A DNA stretch of 64,000 nucleotides from RGIG5952 sp045603485 (lineage in GTDB: Bacteria; Verrucomicrobiota; Kiritimatiellia; RFP12; JAAYLN01), in contig JAZUMF010000005.1 in assembly GCA_045603485.1 (NCBI GenBank), positions 1-64,000 of the forward strand. The letters are read 5' to 3'. How positions within the stretch are numbered: position 1 is the stretch's first letter; each line of letters begins with the position of its first letter. Both the position numbers and the translations under genes were made by a program. This document shows, one piece after another, positions 50,197 to 60,179 of the stretch. The notes beneath the pieces were generated by a model. The model had not been told where the DNA came from, searched no databases, and was given only the letters and a program-made list of their open reading frames with translations.

Positions 50197-53100
50197 ATGC
50201 AAAAAAGAAGCCAATGTAATAAATCGCATATCGGGACGCTCGCGGCAATTTGCCTTTGTGCGGCGTCATGTGCGTTTGGGCAGGCTCAGTTGCCGCCTGA
50301 ATTGGAACAAGGCCTTCGTTATGTTGAGGGGCTTCAGCAGTTGTTTTTGCTCGATATTGCCGATCAGGTTTTGAAGGATTTGACGGCAAAATATCCTGAG
50401 GCCGCTGCTAGGGCTGCCACATTGGAGCTTAAGGCGGATTTAGTCCGCGGTAATTTTGATGCCGTCAAGGCTCGCATCGGCAAGGCACAATCGTCGGGTG
50501 AGAAGCCTGAGATTCTTTGGGCTATGAAGCTCGCTTTGGCGGACTCTTACTACACTTATGGTAAGAATGACGAGTGCCGCAGCCTTTACGAGCTTTTCTT
50601 CAAGGAGTATGCCGGCAAGAAGGATGCCAAGGGCAAGTCTGTTCCTATCCCTCCGGCTCTTGAGGGGCTCTTTACCGAGGCTGCCTATAAGTATGCCCAT
50701 ATGCTTGTGAGCATGAAGAAGCTTGATGCGGCTTTTACAATGTACGAGGTGATGATCGACTCGGGTAAGCTTCCTGACTACTTTGCCCGTCAATGTATGG
50801 CTAATATGGCAGAAATCGGCATCACTTTGGCTGAGGAAGCCGTTTCCGGCGAGAAGAAAAATGTCAAGAAGCGTGACGAGTATCTCGCCAAGGTCAACAA
50901 GGTTGCCGATAAGCTTCTTTGGGTACAGGATCTTTGGTTCGGCAAGGCTATCGTTTTGAAGGCGCATGCACTTGTCCTGCAGGACAAGCCCGAGGAAGCC
51001 CAGAAGCTTGTAGATCGCTATATGGGTACATTGACGGCGATTCATCAGGCGCTTGTTGCTCAGGAGGAGGAGACCGGCGATCCTTTGACGCGCGAAAGTC
51101 CTATGGCCGAATGCCGTTATCTTCTTGCCGTTATGTTGAAGGATAAGGCCGAGGAGATTATGAATGGCGAGGGCTTCAACCCAAGCGACGCAAAGCAGCG
51201 CGAGGAAGTTTTGAAGCTTCTTCTTGGCGCCAGGGAGAATGGCCGCAGACGCGGTGATGGCGCTTATAACCACTTTGTCAATGTTTACCTGCGTTATCCG
51301 GAGTCCAACTGGGCTGCCGATGCCGGCGAACAGTCGGAGATTGTCCGTGAGTGGCTTGTCAATACTTTCGGCGGTAATGTCAAGACTGTTGTGACTGCCG
51401 AGCAGACGGCACGCGTTCGCGCAATTCAATATCGTGACGCCCGTACGCTCTTCGCGCAGGGACAGATTGCCTCTGCCAAGGATAGGCTTATCAAGGTTCT
51501 GAATAGCTTCCCGGATGTGCCGGAATCCATTCCCGCACTCGGCGATTTGGCAAGATGCTATATGCAGACTCTGGTTGAGGATGCCGACGCTTTGATGTAT
51601 GCCGAGATGGTGATAGGCCATTTGGCAGAGCGCTTCTGCGCCCGTAAGGATATGATGAACGCTGCCGGCGATGAGCTTATCCGTATTGCCGAGTATTGGA
51701 CGGAATGCGGTCGCCCAGATCTTCGTCTTGATACTTATGGTAAATTCTTCAGGCTTTATCCTTCGCATCCGTCATGCGTTTCATATCTCTCTTCTTTTGC
51801 CGAGAAGGCTTTTCAGGATAAGGACTACCCCCATGCGATCGAGTATTACTCTGTCGTGGCGGAGTCATACACCAACTCTCCTCGCGCCTTTGACGCGCTT
51901 TCGCGTTTGGCGACAATTTTTGAGGAAGAGAAGAATCACGATAAGCTCGTTGCCGTCTTGGACGATTTGATTGCCCGCCTGTCGGCACAGCCTCGTCCTA
52001 CACAGCAGCTCTTCTCATCCCGTTATCGCAAGGCTTCCGCTGTCCGCAACCATGCTTTGGAAATTATGCGCAGCGGAACAACCAATGAGGCGGATATCGC
52101 CAAGGCAACCCGTGAGTTGACCTATTCGGTGAAGTACTTTGACGACCTTGCAAACGATCTCAAGAATCCTCCGCCATCGGCTCAGGTTGATGATAAGGAG
52201 CGTGCCCAGAATGCCAAGATTCGCGAGATTGCCATATTTAATAAGGCATTGACCTTGACGCAGCTTCCTGTTGCAGATGAGGTTCGCCGTGAGAAGATGC
52301 GCGATTTGGCAATTGTTACATACGAGGAGTTAATCAAGGACTACCCGAAGGGTGATGCGGCTCCTACGGCTCTTATTCAGGTCGGTTCTATCTATGCGAT
52401 GCGTAAGGATGCGGAGAAGGCTGATGCTGCGCTTTCCCGCCTGCGTAAGGATTATCCCGAGTCGGAGCAGGCTAAGAGCGCATTGCCTCTGATGGCCGAG
52501 AACCTGATGAAGCTCGGTATGCGTGAGCAGGCTGTCGCCCGTTACCGTGAGATGTTTGCATCGTCAGGTGCCGAATATTCCGACCGCGATATGCTTAATG
52601 CTGCAAATGCTCTTCTTGAGGCTAAGGAATATGACCTGTGCCGTACGGCAATCGATAAGGTGCTTGCAAGGGCTGAGGCCAAGTCTTCGTCTGCAATTCA
52701 GGCGAGATTTGCCGAGTGCCGCCTTCTTGTCGCAACGAAGGACTACACCGGCGCAATCGATAAGCTCAAGGCGTTTGTAAACGACTTCTCAAATATGGCG
52801 CTCGTCGTCGACGCATATATGCTTTTGAGTCAGGCCGCCTCCGAGGCCGGCCTTGTTGAGAAGGATGAGAATCGCCGCTTTGATCTCTTCAACGACTCAA
52901 TCTCTTCTATGAAGGAGGTTAAGAAGCGTCGCACTAACGATGTCGAGGTTGCCCAGTGCGATATTGAGACCGGTCGTATTATGGCCCGCAAGGCTAAGGC
53001 CGAGGCTGAGTTCGGTAATGCCACCAAGGCTCGCGACTATCGCGGCAAGGCTCTTATTTCGTATCAGAGCTTTATCGACAATACGCCCAAGGGCAATGCC

Positions 53101-53334
53101 AAAATGCTTCCGCTCGTCGAGACCGCCTTCTATGAGTCGATTCCGCTTTTGATCGACCATGGTCAGTGGGAGGTTGTCTCTGACAACTGCTCCGAGTATC
53201 TGAAGCGTTTCCCCTCCGGTCGTTATGCAAGCCAGTTTAACGCCTGGAAGAATCAGGCCAGAATTGAGCTTGGAGAGGGCGGTGAGAAGCCCGCCGCCGA
53301 GCCAACAGCCGAGCCCGCCGCGGCGGCTCAATAA
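50197..53334 (+). CDS. large secreted TPR-repeat protein
   Basis: 1045 residues from the ATG at 50197; an earlier GTG reads into a hydrophobic run less like a signal. Signal-peptide-like N-terminus to about ASCAFGQAQ. The rest is helical repeat sequence with TPR-type pairs (e.g. YPEAAARAATLELKADLV, YPSHPSCVSYLSSFAEKAFQDKDYPHAIEYYSVVAE, YPKGDAAPTALIQVGSIYAMRKDAEKADAALSRLRKDYPES), ending in an A/P-rich tail. Placed before exbB-exbD-exbD, it probably acts as a periplasmic scaffold in that envelope system (inference). Confidence 0.75.
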   Translation: MQKRSQCNKSHIGTLAAICLCAASCAFGQAQLPPELEQGLRYVEGLQQLFLLDIADQVLKDLTAKYPEAAARAATLELKADLVRGNFDAVKARIGKAQSSGEKPEILWAMKLALADSYYTYGKNDECRSLYELFFKEYAGKKDAKGKSVPIPPALEGLFTEAAYKYAHMLVSMKKLDAAFTMYEVMIDSGKLPDYFARQCMANMAEIGITLAEEAVSGEKKNVKKRDEYLAKVNKVADKLLWVQDLWFGKAIVLKAHALVLQDKPEEAQKLVDRYMGTLTAIHQALVAQEEETGDPLTRESPMAECRYLLAVMLKDKAEEIMNGEGFNPSDAKQREEVLKLLLGARENGRRRGDGAYNHFVNVYLRYPESNWAADAGEQSEIVREWLVNTFGGNVKTVVTAEQTARVRAIQYRDARTLFAQGQIASAKDRLIKVLNSFPDVPESIPALGDLARCYMQTLVEDADALMYAEMVIGHLAERFCARKDMMNAAGDELIRIAEYWTECGRPDLRLDTYGKFFRLYPSHPSCVSYLSSFAEKAFQDKDYPHAIEYYSVVAESYTNSPRAFDALSRLATIFEEEKNHDKLVAVLDDLIARLSAQPRPTQQLFSSRYRKASAVRNHALEIMRSGTTNEADIAKATRELTYSVKYFDDLANDLKNPPPSAQVDDKERAQNAKIREIAIFNKALTLTQLPVADEVRREKMRDLAIVTYEELIKDYPKGDAAPTALIQVGSIYAMRKDAEKADAALSRLRKDYPESEQAKSALPLMAENLMKLGMREQAVARYREMFASSGAEYSDRDMLNAANALLEAKEYDLCRTAIDKVLARAEAKSSSAIQARFAECRLLVATKDYTGAIDKLKAFVNDFSNMALVVDAYMLLSQAASEAGLVEKDENRRFDLFNDSISSMKEVKKRRTNDVEVAQCDIETGRIMARKAKAEAEFGNATKARDYRGKALISYQSFIDNTPKGNAKMLPLVETAFYESIPLLIDHGQWEVVSDNCSEYLKRFPSGRYASQFNAWKNQARIELGEGGEKPAAEPTAEPAAAAQ

Positions 53335-53385
53335 TCTGAATTCGTCAATGGATAATTTTTTTGAATTAGCTTGAGAGGTAAAAAC

Positions 53386-54222
53386 ATGAACATTCGCAAG
53401 TCAAAACTCTTCAACTGCATTGCCGTAGCCACATTGGCATTCGGTTTCGCTTTTACCGCCGTTGCCGCTGAGCCGGCAGCTGTCGCTAAGCCGATGCCAG
53501 GTCAAATCACGCGCAAGGATGGAACCAAGATCAGCGGTAATATCCGTTGGATGTCGCAGGGCAGAAAATATATCGTTTCGCAGAGCAATAAGGACGGCCG
53601 TTCTATTTCAACCGATGTCCCGCTTTCGGATGTGGCTCGTGTTGAGACCAGAAAGCCTGAAAAGCTTGATGCTGCGATTCGTGCGGTTGAAACAGGAAAG
53701 GGAGCTGCCGCAATTCCTGTCTTGGCACAGATTGTCAAGCAGTATGAGATGCTTGGCTGGGATGAGCCGGCAACGCGTTATCTCGCACAGGCGACGCTCG
53801 ATTCCGGCAAGGCCGATGTGGCTGTCGCAATCTGCGAGAAGATAATCAAGGTCAAGCCCGAGGCCGCTTATCTTGGCGATGTAGCTCCTATTTACTGGCA
53901 GGCTCTTTTGGCTACCAATAAGAAGGCTAAGCTTACAGAGCTTATCGGCAAGGCTATAGCCACTGGCGATCGTTACGCGTCAGCTTCGGCATTGATTATG
54001 CGCGGTGATATGTTTATGGAGCAGAAGGAGCCGATGAATGCGCTCAAGGATGGCTACCTCCGCGTTGTTGTCCTTTACGAGAATGTTCGCGCCGTTCAGC
54101 CAGAGGCTCTCTTTAAGGCAGCAAAGGCTTTTGAGGCGCTTTCTCAAAATAACAACGCAGAGAAATTCCGCTCTACTCTCCGTTCAAAATTCCCCAAGAG
54201 TTCTTACGCTAAGCAGCTCTAA
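53386..54222 (+). CDS. small secreted protein with TPR-like half
   Basis: 278 residues from the ATG at 53386 (GAGAGG upstream). Signal peptide to about TAVAAEPA. Residues ~35-85 form a beta-rich domain (QITRKDGTKISGNIRWMSQGRKYIV), a basic variant of SH3-like folds; the rest is helical with repeat-like character. Belongs to the same unit as the TPR protein and ExbB/ExbD. I do not recognise a named family. Confidence 0.65.
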   Translation: MNIRKSKLFNCIAVATLAFGFAFTAVAAEPAAVAKPMPGQITRKDGTKISGNIRWMSQGRKYIVSQSNKDGRSISTDVPLSDVARVETRKPEKLDAAIRAVETGKGAAAIPVLAQIVKQYEMLGWDEPATRYLAQATLDSGKADVAVAICEKIIKVKPEAAYLGDVAPIYWQALLATNKKAKLTELIGKAIATGDRYASASALIMRGDMFMEQKEPMNALKDGYLRVVVLYENVRAVQPEALFKAAKAFEALSQNNNAEKFRSTLRSKFPKSSYAKQL

Positions 54223-54395
54223 TCTGATTTTACATCATCTTGATTATTTTAGGTTGCTATTTTGCGATAACTTTGCTATTATTTCGTAAGTCAGTGGAGA
54301 TTGCATTAGACACCCTAAAGGTTCTTGATGATGATTTCAACAGTTCTTTTTCACCATTAACTTAAACAACTACCCCATACAGGAAACAAACTAAC

Positions 54396-55226
54396 ATGAA
54401 CAAGATGCTTAAGATTGCTTTGATGTCTGCCGGTGTTCTCGCTTCCGGTTTTGTATATGCTCAGGAGGATGCTCCTGCAGTGCCTGATTTTGCAGCACCT
54501 GCCGCTCAAGCCGCAGCACCTGCCGCCGACAGCGATGTGTCGATTGAAGAGTCTGCCGATGCGAAGAAGTCCGGCGCCGCAAAGAGCAAGGATTCAACAT
54601 CGCTTATAGCTGTTATCTTTGGTTCCGGCTGGCTCGGCGTTATTCTCTGGCTTGCCCTCTTCGGTTCGGGTGTCGCTGCTATCTACTTTGTCGTTGACTG
54701 CGCGATCCTTATGAAGGAGGATAAGATGATTCCCGCTGCCCTTATCGAGAAGGTTTCAGCCGCTATGGGTGAGGGTGATGTCCTTAAGGCACTCAAGGTT
54801 TGCGAGAACGATCCTTGTCCTTTGGCCAATGTTCTTTCGGCAGGCTTCCAGCATGTCGAAGAGGGCTTTGAGGTAATTCAAGAGGCTGTCAATACCGCTG
54901 CCGATATTGAGAACGAGCGTCTCACTCAGCGTATCAACTGGATTTCTGTCTGCGGCAACATCTCGCCTTCACTCGGTCTTCTCGGTACCGTTCAAGGTAT
55001 GATTATGGCATTCGCCGGTCTTGCCACCGGCGCACCTGATGTCGGCGCGCTCGCACTTTCAATTTCGCAGGCTCTATGGACGACTGCCGGCGGTCTTGTC
55101 GTATCTATCCCATCTGTCTGCGCTTACTATGTCATCCGCAACAACGCAGCCCGTTTGGTTCTCCGTATGTCTGCTCTTACCTTTGAGCTCATCAAGGACC
55201 TTCGCCACGTTGAAGTCGTCGAATAG
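54396..55226 (+). CDS. exbB: ExbB/TolQ-family proton channel protein
   Basis: 276 residues. A signal-like first segment, an Ala/Pro-rich periplasmic stretch (~23-70), then the MotA/TolQ/ExbB domain with three helices and SPSLGLLGTVQGMIMAF. It forms the pentameric H+ channel that powers outer-membrane processes with ExbD. AGGAAA lies upstream, 170 bases after the previous stop. Confidence 0.88.
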   Translation: MNKMLKIALMSAGVLASGFVYAQEDAPAVPDFAAPAAQAAAPAADSDVSIEESADAKKSGAAKSKDSTSLIAVIFGSGWLGVILWLALFGSGVAAIYFVVDCAILMKEDKMIPAALIEKVSAAMGEGDVLKALKVCENDPCPLANVLSAGFQHVEEGFEVIQEAVNTAADIENERLTQRINWISVCGNISPSLGLLGTVQGMIMAFAGLATGAPDVGALALSISQALWTTAGGLVVSIPSVCAYYVIRNNAARLVLRMSALTFELIKDLRHVEVVE

Positions 55227-55262
55227 TTCTTTACGGTCATCCCCTGAAAAAGGAGAACTTAA

Positions 55263-55712
55263 ATGGCCCGAAAGAGAATAACCAGCGGCGATGGAGGAGA
55301 GATGAATATGACGCCGATGATCGACGTCGTATTCCAGCTCATCATCTTCTTTGTCGTTACGCTTAAGATGACCAAGGAAATCAACAAGGAGATTGTCCTT
55401 GAAGATGGTCGCCACGGCGAAACGATTACGCAGGAGAATATGCCAATCCAGACGGTTGTCATTGAAGTAGACCGCCGTCGCTTCGGCCGTAGTCGTGGAA
55501 GGGTGTCGATTAACAACGCAACCTTGAATGATACGCAGCTTCGCAATATCATTCAGGCGCGTATCGGCAAGTTCGGTTCTTTCCCCGTTTTGATTCGTGC
55601 AGATAAAAAGGCAAAGCATGACGATGTGAAGCGCGTTATGGATATCTGCACGGCATGCGGATGCTGGAAGATCGGTTTTGTGGCTATTCAAGAGCATAAG
55701 GCTAAGGATTAA
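55263..55712 (+). CDS. exbD: ExbD/TolR-family protein 1
   Basis: 149 residues. N-terminal cytoplasmic tail then the signature MNMTPMIDVVFQLIIFFVVTLKM, with the membrane Asp (D) needed for proton flow, and a periplasmic domain. AAAGGAGA precedes the ATG. First of two ExbD copies, 36 bases after exbB. Confidence 0.85.
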   Translation: MARKRITSGDGGEMNMTPMIDVVFQLIIFFVVTLKMTKEINKEIVLEDGRHGETITQENMPIQTVVIEVDRRRFGRSRGRVSINNATLNDTQLRNIIQARIGKFGSFPVLIRADKKAKHDDVKRVMDICTACGCWKIGFVAIQEHKAKD

Positions 55713-55724
55713 GTGAGGTTTTGA

Positions 55725-56120
55725 ATGGCTAAGCGACTTAAAAGTGATGAAGCCAAGGTCGAGATGACACCGATGATTGATGTCGTCTTTCAGCTCCTTA
55801 TTTTCTTCGTCGTAACATTGAAGCAGGAAGATATTCTTTCAAAGCTTATGGCATCTCGCCCGGCTCCCGATCCTAATGCCAAAAAGGAAGAGCAGCCTGA
55901 TCTTATCAATATCGAAATCAACAAGTATGGTTTCGTTGTAAAGGGCAATGCCGTATCTTTGGAGGGACTTGATAGGCAGATGCGCCGTTATGCGGCAATG
56001 TCTACATCTGCCAATGTCCTTCTGCGCTGTACTTCTGACTCTCCTCATCAGTTCCTTGTGCAGGCACTTGATATCTGCTCAAAGTATAAGATGAAGAATT
56101 TGTCAATTTTCAGTATGTAG
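55725..56120 (+). CDS. exbD: ExbD/TolR-family protein 2
   Basis: 131 residues; VEMTPMIDVVFQLLIFFVVTL keeps the membrane Asp. Its periplasmic part differs from copy 1, so the stator probably holds a hetero-ExbD dimer. 12 bases behind copy 1, with GTGAGG as ribosome site. Confidence 0.85.
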   Translation: MAKRLKSDEAKVEMTPMIDVVFQLLIFFVVTLKQEDILSKLMASRPAPDPNAKKEEQPDLINIEINKYGFVVKGNAVSLEGLDRQMRRYAAMSTSANVLLRCTSDSPHQFLVQALDICSKYKMKNLSIFSM

Positions 56121-56141
56121 CGTTCTTATATTGAAGCGCGG

Positions 56142-56190
56142 CCCGTGGTCACGGCTGGCTCCGGGTCAGCTTTGACCATGGGTCTTTTGT
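56142..56190 (+). terminator. rho-independent terminator of the ExbBD unit
   Basis: CCCGTGGTCA (56142-56151) pairs with TGACCATGGG (56173-56182) with one G-U, an inner GCTG/CAGC stem, then TCTTTTGTTT. Confidence 0.85.
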
Positions 56191-56208
56191 TTATAATGGA
56201 GTTTTAAT

Positions 56209-57471
56209 ATGCCCAAGTTTAATTTTATCGCAACAGATGCCACCGGTAAGGAAGTGCGTTCTACCATTGAGGCGACAACGCAGGCTCAAGCTATTGCACT
56301 TATCCGCGCCAAGAATCTCTTCCCGACTGCAATCGGACAAGCCGACGGCAGTAAATCCGCCGCCAAGGTAGAGGCCAAAAAGACCGGGATGAATGCCGAG
56401 ATTAAACTTCCGTCATTCTTAAAACCCCGTGTCAAGCAAAAGGACTTGACGACTACAACGCGCCAGCTTGCAACTCTTATGGCGGCCGGTTTGCCGTTGC
56501 TTCGCAGCCTTCGCGTTCTTGAGCGTCAGTGTGCAAATCAGACGATGAAAGAGACGCTTCATGCGATGGGCGAGTCGGTTGAATCCGGTAACTCATTCTC
56601 CGAAGCTCTTTCATCGCATCCCAAGATATTCGACAACCTCTATGTAAACATGGTCAAGGCCGGTGAAGCCGGTGGTGTTATCGAGCTTGTCTTGAACCGT
56701 CTGGCAGAGTTTATGGAGAAGTCGCAAAAGATTACCAACAAGGTCAAGAGTGCAATGACCTACCCGATGGTTATTCTTATTGCGGCTATCGGTATTACCA
56801 GTGTCTTGATGCTTACCGTTATTCCAAAGTTCGAGGAAATCTTTACCGACCTTTTGGAGGGTAAGCAGCTACCCGCAATTACCCGCATGGTTATCGGCAT
56901 TTCCAATGCCTTGCAGCATTACTTCATCTTTATCGCCATGGGCATTGCGGCTATCGTAATGATCGTTTCTTTGGCTCTCAAGACTAAAGCGGGCCGTGAT
57001 TTGCGCGATCGCCTAAAGGCTAATCTGCCAGGTCTCGGCTCATTGACGAGGCGTACTTGCATTGCCCGTTTGACCCGCACATTGGGCACTCTTCTTTCGT
57101 CAGGCGTTCCTCTTTTGCAGGCTCTTGCGATTGTCCGCGATACGGCAGACAATGTAATTTACTACAACGCTCTGCAGACCGTTCACGACGGTGTCAAGGA
57201 GGGTGAAAATCTCTCTAACCTTATTGAGCAGACAAAGGTCTTTCCTCCGATGGTTGTCGGTATGATTGATGTCGGCGAAGAAACTGGTGCTATTGCTGAT
57301 ATGCTTACGCGTATCGCAGATACATACGATGACGAAGTTGATAATGCCGTGTCGGGCTTGACTTCACTCCTTGAGCCTATGGTTATTATTCTCTTGGCAG
57401 GTATTGTCGGTACTATCGTTATCGCTATGTTCTTGCCCCTTATCTCCGTTATCTCCTCACTCAACGGTTAA
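56209..57471 (+). CDS. gspF: type II secretion/type IV pilus inner-membrane platform protein
   Basis: 420 residues. Two T2SSF domains: TRQLATLMAAGLPLLRSLRVLERQ and RLTRTLGTLLSSGVPLLQALAIVRDT, each followed by the NLSEALSSHPKIF-like and ENLSNLIEQTKVFPPMVVGMIDVGEETG segments, with three membrane helices. GGAG before the ATG. First gene of the pseudopilin run; the ATPase and secretin are not in the window. Confidence 0.9.
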   Translation: MPKFNFIATDATGKEVRSTIEATTQAQAIALIRAKNLFPTAIGQADGSKSAAKVEAKKTGMNAEIKLPSFLKPRVKQKDLTTTTRQLATLMAAGLPLLRSLRVLERQCANQTMKETLHAMGESVESGNSFSEALSSHPKIFDNLYVNMVKAGEAGGVIELVLNRLAEFMEKSQKITNKVKSAMTYPMVILIAAIGITSVLMLTVIPKFEEIFTDLLEGKQLPAITRMVIGISNALQHYFIFIAMGIAAIVMIVSLALKTKAGRDLRDRLKANLPGLGSLTRRTCIARLTRTLGTLLSSGVPLLQALAIVRDTADNVIYYNALQTVHDGVKEGENLSNLIEQTKVFPPMVVGMIDVGEETGAIADMLTRIADTYDDEVDNAVSGLTSLLEPMVIILLAGIVGTIVIAMFLPLISVISSLNG

Positions 57472-57509
57472 TGCCCGTTTTCCCGGGCAAAAGAGAAAGG
57501 TAATAAGCA

Positions 57510-58328
57510 ATGAAGGCTAAAAATAAAGAAGGCTTTACCCTTTTGGAAATTCTCGTTGTTCTCGTCATTATGGCACTTTTGATGGGGATAACCTTTCGTC
57601 TGACTAATTCGGTTAAGTCTGCACGAGAGGTCAGCGATACGATGAAGAAGCTGCAGAATCTCAATGCCGCGATTTCTGAGTATCATGCCGAATACGGAAT
57701 TTATCCTCCAGTAAAGATGGCTGTCGATAATGACGGTCGCACTTCAGAATGCGACAAATATCCGGGTTCAGAGATTGCGTATTCTCTCCCTGATGTCACG
57801 ACAATAAATGGCTTTGATCACAAACTGGGTCTCGTCTCGTATCTTGTCGATAGGACAGATATTTGGGGGAATGGACAGCTTACTTTGGGTAGTATCTACA
57901 AAAACGCAAGTGAAGCCTTTCTAAAGGATGTTTTCGGTCCAGATAGCGAATGGAGCGAACACGGAAAGGGCCTCTCTGACGAGGGCGGCATGGCGACTGA
58001 TTTAAATGATCTCTTAGCTCCATCAAGGCGCGATAGAAACTTTATCAGGAAGATCAGGCCATTTGTCAGGGCTGCAGTGACGGATTATGGTTGCCATGAT
58101 CCAACCAAGAAAGATAAGCTTCATTACAAGTTTTCAGCAGTTGATGCATGGGAGAGGGATCTTGTCTATATTTGCCCGCCTCCATATTCTTCCTTCTCGC
58201 TCTTTTCACTTGGCAGAGACGGCAGGTGTGTCGCCTCAGATCCTTTGAATCGCGATGCCGAATGTCCCAAATGCGGAGAGCTCCACAACAAGGATAATAT
58301 CTATGCAGGAGTTGATGACAATGATTAA
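57510..58328 (+). CDS. prepilin-type pseudopilin (1)
   Basis: 272 residues. KAKNKEGFTLLEILVVLVIMALLMG is the prepilin cleavage/methylation motif with Glu at +5. Long C-terminal domain (to ~272) with CPKCGELH near the end. Shares a 8-base overlap (ATGATTAA) with the next gene, so translation is coupled. Confidence 0.85.
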   Translation: MKAKNKEGFTLLEILVVLVIMALLMGITFRLTNSVKSAREVSDTMKKLQNLNAAISEYHAEYGIYPPVKMAVDNDGRTSECDKYPGSEIAYSLPDVTTINGFDHKLGLVSYLVDRTDIWGNGQLTLGSIYKNASEAFLKDVFGPDSEWSEHGKGLSDEGGMATDLNDLLAPSRRDRNFIRKIRPFVRAAVTDYGCHDPTKKDKLHYKFSAVDAWERDLVYICPPPYSSFSLFSLGRDGRCVASDPLNRDAECPKCGELHNKDNIYAGVDDND

Positions 58329-58863
58329 AAACCAATCTAAAAAGGCGGGCTTTACCCTTGTTGAGATGATTACCGTTATGATAATCATCACCCTTTTGAT
58401 GTCCGTCTCTACAGCTGCAATTATCGGTGCCAAGCGCAATGCCTCGATGACTCGCGCCCGTGATTTAGGCCGTCAGCTTTGTATTGCCTGGGGAGCCTAC
58501 TTGATGGATCAGCGCTCCTTCCCTGCAGAGTCTGAATTTCCCGACAAACCCAATGGCGACAACTATTTTGAAGCTTCTGCCAGAAATCTCGGTAAAAAAC
58601 TCAACAGGGTTTACAATAAAAAAGGTAAAATTATCGGTAAAAAGGTCTACTTTGAGCTTTCAGAGGAAGAGTGCGAGCCAAGTGGCAAGGACGACTTTAC
58701 CGGAACCGGCCTTTTGAATGATTGGAAGTGGCCGATTTGCTTTACATTGGATTTTGACCTTGACGGCAAGGTCAAAACTATAGAAAATCAAGATGTCAAT
58801 GCAAGCGCATGTGCCTATTCGCGGGTTTTGAAGAGCGGTAAGAAGAAGGTTATTTCCTGGTAG
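58321..58863 (+). CDS. prepilin-type pseudopilin (2)
   Basis: 180 residues from the ATG at 58321 (GCAGGAG upstream). KKAGFTLVEMITVMIIITLLMS at the N-terminus. Globular part ends KKVISW. Confidence 0.85.
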   Translation: MIKNQSKKAGFTLVEMITVMIIITLLMSVSTAAIIGAKRNASMTRARDLGRQLCIAWGAYLMDQRSFPAESEFPDKPNGDNYFEASARNLGKKLNRVYNKKGKIIGKKVYFELSEEECEPSGKDDFTGTGLLNDWKWPICFTLDFDLDGKVKTIENQDVNASACAYSRVLKSGKKKVISW

Positions 58864-58873
58864 GGGTTTTAAT

Positions 58874-59422
58874 ATGAAAAAGCACGGTGGTTTTACTTTG
58901 ATTGAACTGTTGGTTGTCATAGCAGTCTTGGCAATTTTATGCACTATCGTTATCGGTGCGTCATCTATGATTACGCAAACATCAAGGGAACGCCGCTTTA
59001 CCATTACAAAGGAAGTGCTGAAGGTGGCGATTATGCGCTACCGTACCGAATATGGGGTATGGCCTGTCAGCAAAGAAGATGATTTTGACAGGGAAAAAGA
59101 CGGTGTTTACTATCTGAGCACCAATAATGACAAGGTCCTTAATGCGCTCCGTACTTGCAATCAAGAGAAGAATATGAATCCCGACGGAATCCGTTTTATT
59201 GACGAAACGACTATCTATACATCGGATGGGGATGATATGATTCCTCTTCACAAGGCAAGCGGAAACAAGGGGCATAAGATTGTATACAGGGTGAAGAACG
59301 GCCGCATAGAAGGGACATCAAAGAAATGGGCGCTCTATGAGATAGGCTTTAATTTCCGCGATGATACGGTCACTGTTGGACCTGACACGATGGTTGATGG
59401 GAGTGAAGATGATGAGTACTAG
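58874..59422 (+). CDS. prepilin-type pseudopilin (3)
   Basis: 182 residues; KHGGFTLIELLVVIAVLAIL, then a hydrophilic domain with YPVS-like segments (WPVSKEDD). GspG/GspH-like in size. Overlaps the next gene by 11 bases. Confidence 0.85.
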   Translation: MKKHGGFTLIELLVVIAVLAILCTIVIGASSMITQTSRERRFTITKEVLKVAIMRYRTEYGVWPVSKEDDFDREKDGVYYLSTNNDKVLNALRTCNQEKNMNPDGIRFIDETTIYTSDGDDMIPLHKASGNKGHKIVYRVKNGRIEGTSKKWALYEIGFNFRDDTVTVGPDTMVDGSEDDEY

Positions 59423-60167
59423 CGGCTCAAAGGGCTTTACACTGATTGAGCTTTTGACTGTGCTTGCTGTGATGATTATCGTCACATCAATTGTGGTCAC
59501 AAGTTCCTTTGGTCTTACTAAGGGCTCGGCTTACACTACGGCTCAGGATGTGCCCTTTAATGTCTTGGCATACGCCCGCCAAAGAGCATGTATGGATGGC
59601 AAGACTACGATTGCCAGGTTCTTTGATGACGGTGGTGAGAAGACTCTTAGCATCTTCCAAGCTTCCGGCGTCGTGACGAGCGCAAGCGGCAGTGGTATCA
59701 CCGACAAGTATTCAGGCGTCAATTCTGTCAGCGGAGCGCAATCCGGCGGGATGTTGACAGCCTTAAACTTTGAGTCGGGCGAAACTTTTGTCGTTGAGAG
59801 TATAAAAAAAGAGGAGAATGCCGGCTTTGTAACGATTGACTCTGATGATGCGGCTGACGGTAAAAAAAATAAATACAGCTTTCCGGTCCGCTCAATCAAG
59901 GCAAAGGGGAGTATCAACAAGGAAAAGTGGAAGACCGGTTCCTCGTATGGATTTGAGATTTCCGAGCGCGTCAGGCTGCCAAAGGATTTTGATTATTCGA
60001 TATCGGGAGGTAAGACAAGCGGTGACGCTTTTTGGGTCACATTCTTGCCGGACGGCACCTCTGACAATGCGACGATTACCATTGCAGACGCTGCCGGTGG
60101 TAAGAACTCCCGTAAGATTAAGATTGAAATTGCCGGTGGTCAGGTTACCGTTGACAAGGGCTTCTAG
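59412..60167 (+). CDS. prepilin-type pseudopilin (4)
   Basis: 251 residues; the ATG at 59412 (GGGAG eight bases away; 59409 is equally possible). KGFTLIELLTVLAVMIIVTS marks class III prepilin. A beta-rich domain with Gly/Ser-rich turns follows. Confidence 0.83.
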   Translation: MSTSGSKGFTLIELLTVLAVMIIVTSIVVTSSFGLTKGSAYTTAQDVPFNVLAYARQRACMDGKTTIARFFDDGGEKTLSIFQASGVVTSASGSGITDKYSGVNSVSGAQSGGMLTALNFESGETFVVESIKKEENAGFVTIDSDDAADGKKNKYSFPVRSIKAKGSINKEKWKTGSSYGFEISERVRLPKDFDYSISGGKTSGDAFWVTFLPDGTSDNATITIADAAGGKNSRKIKIEIAGGQVTVDKGF

Positions 60168-60179
60168 CTTGGTGATATC

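Noticed and set aside
50440..51768. 442-residue minus-strand ORF in the TPR gene
   Set aside because: Shadow of the plus-strand TPR gene; sequence has no protein logic.
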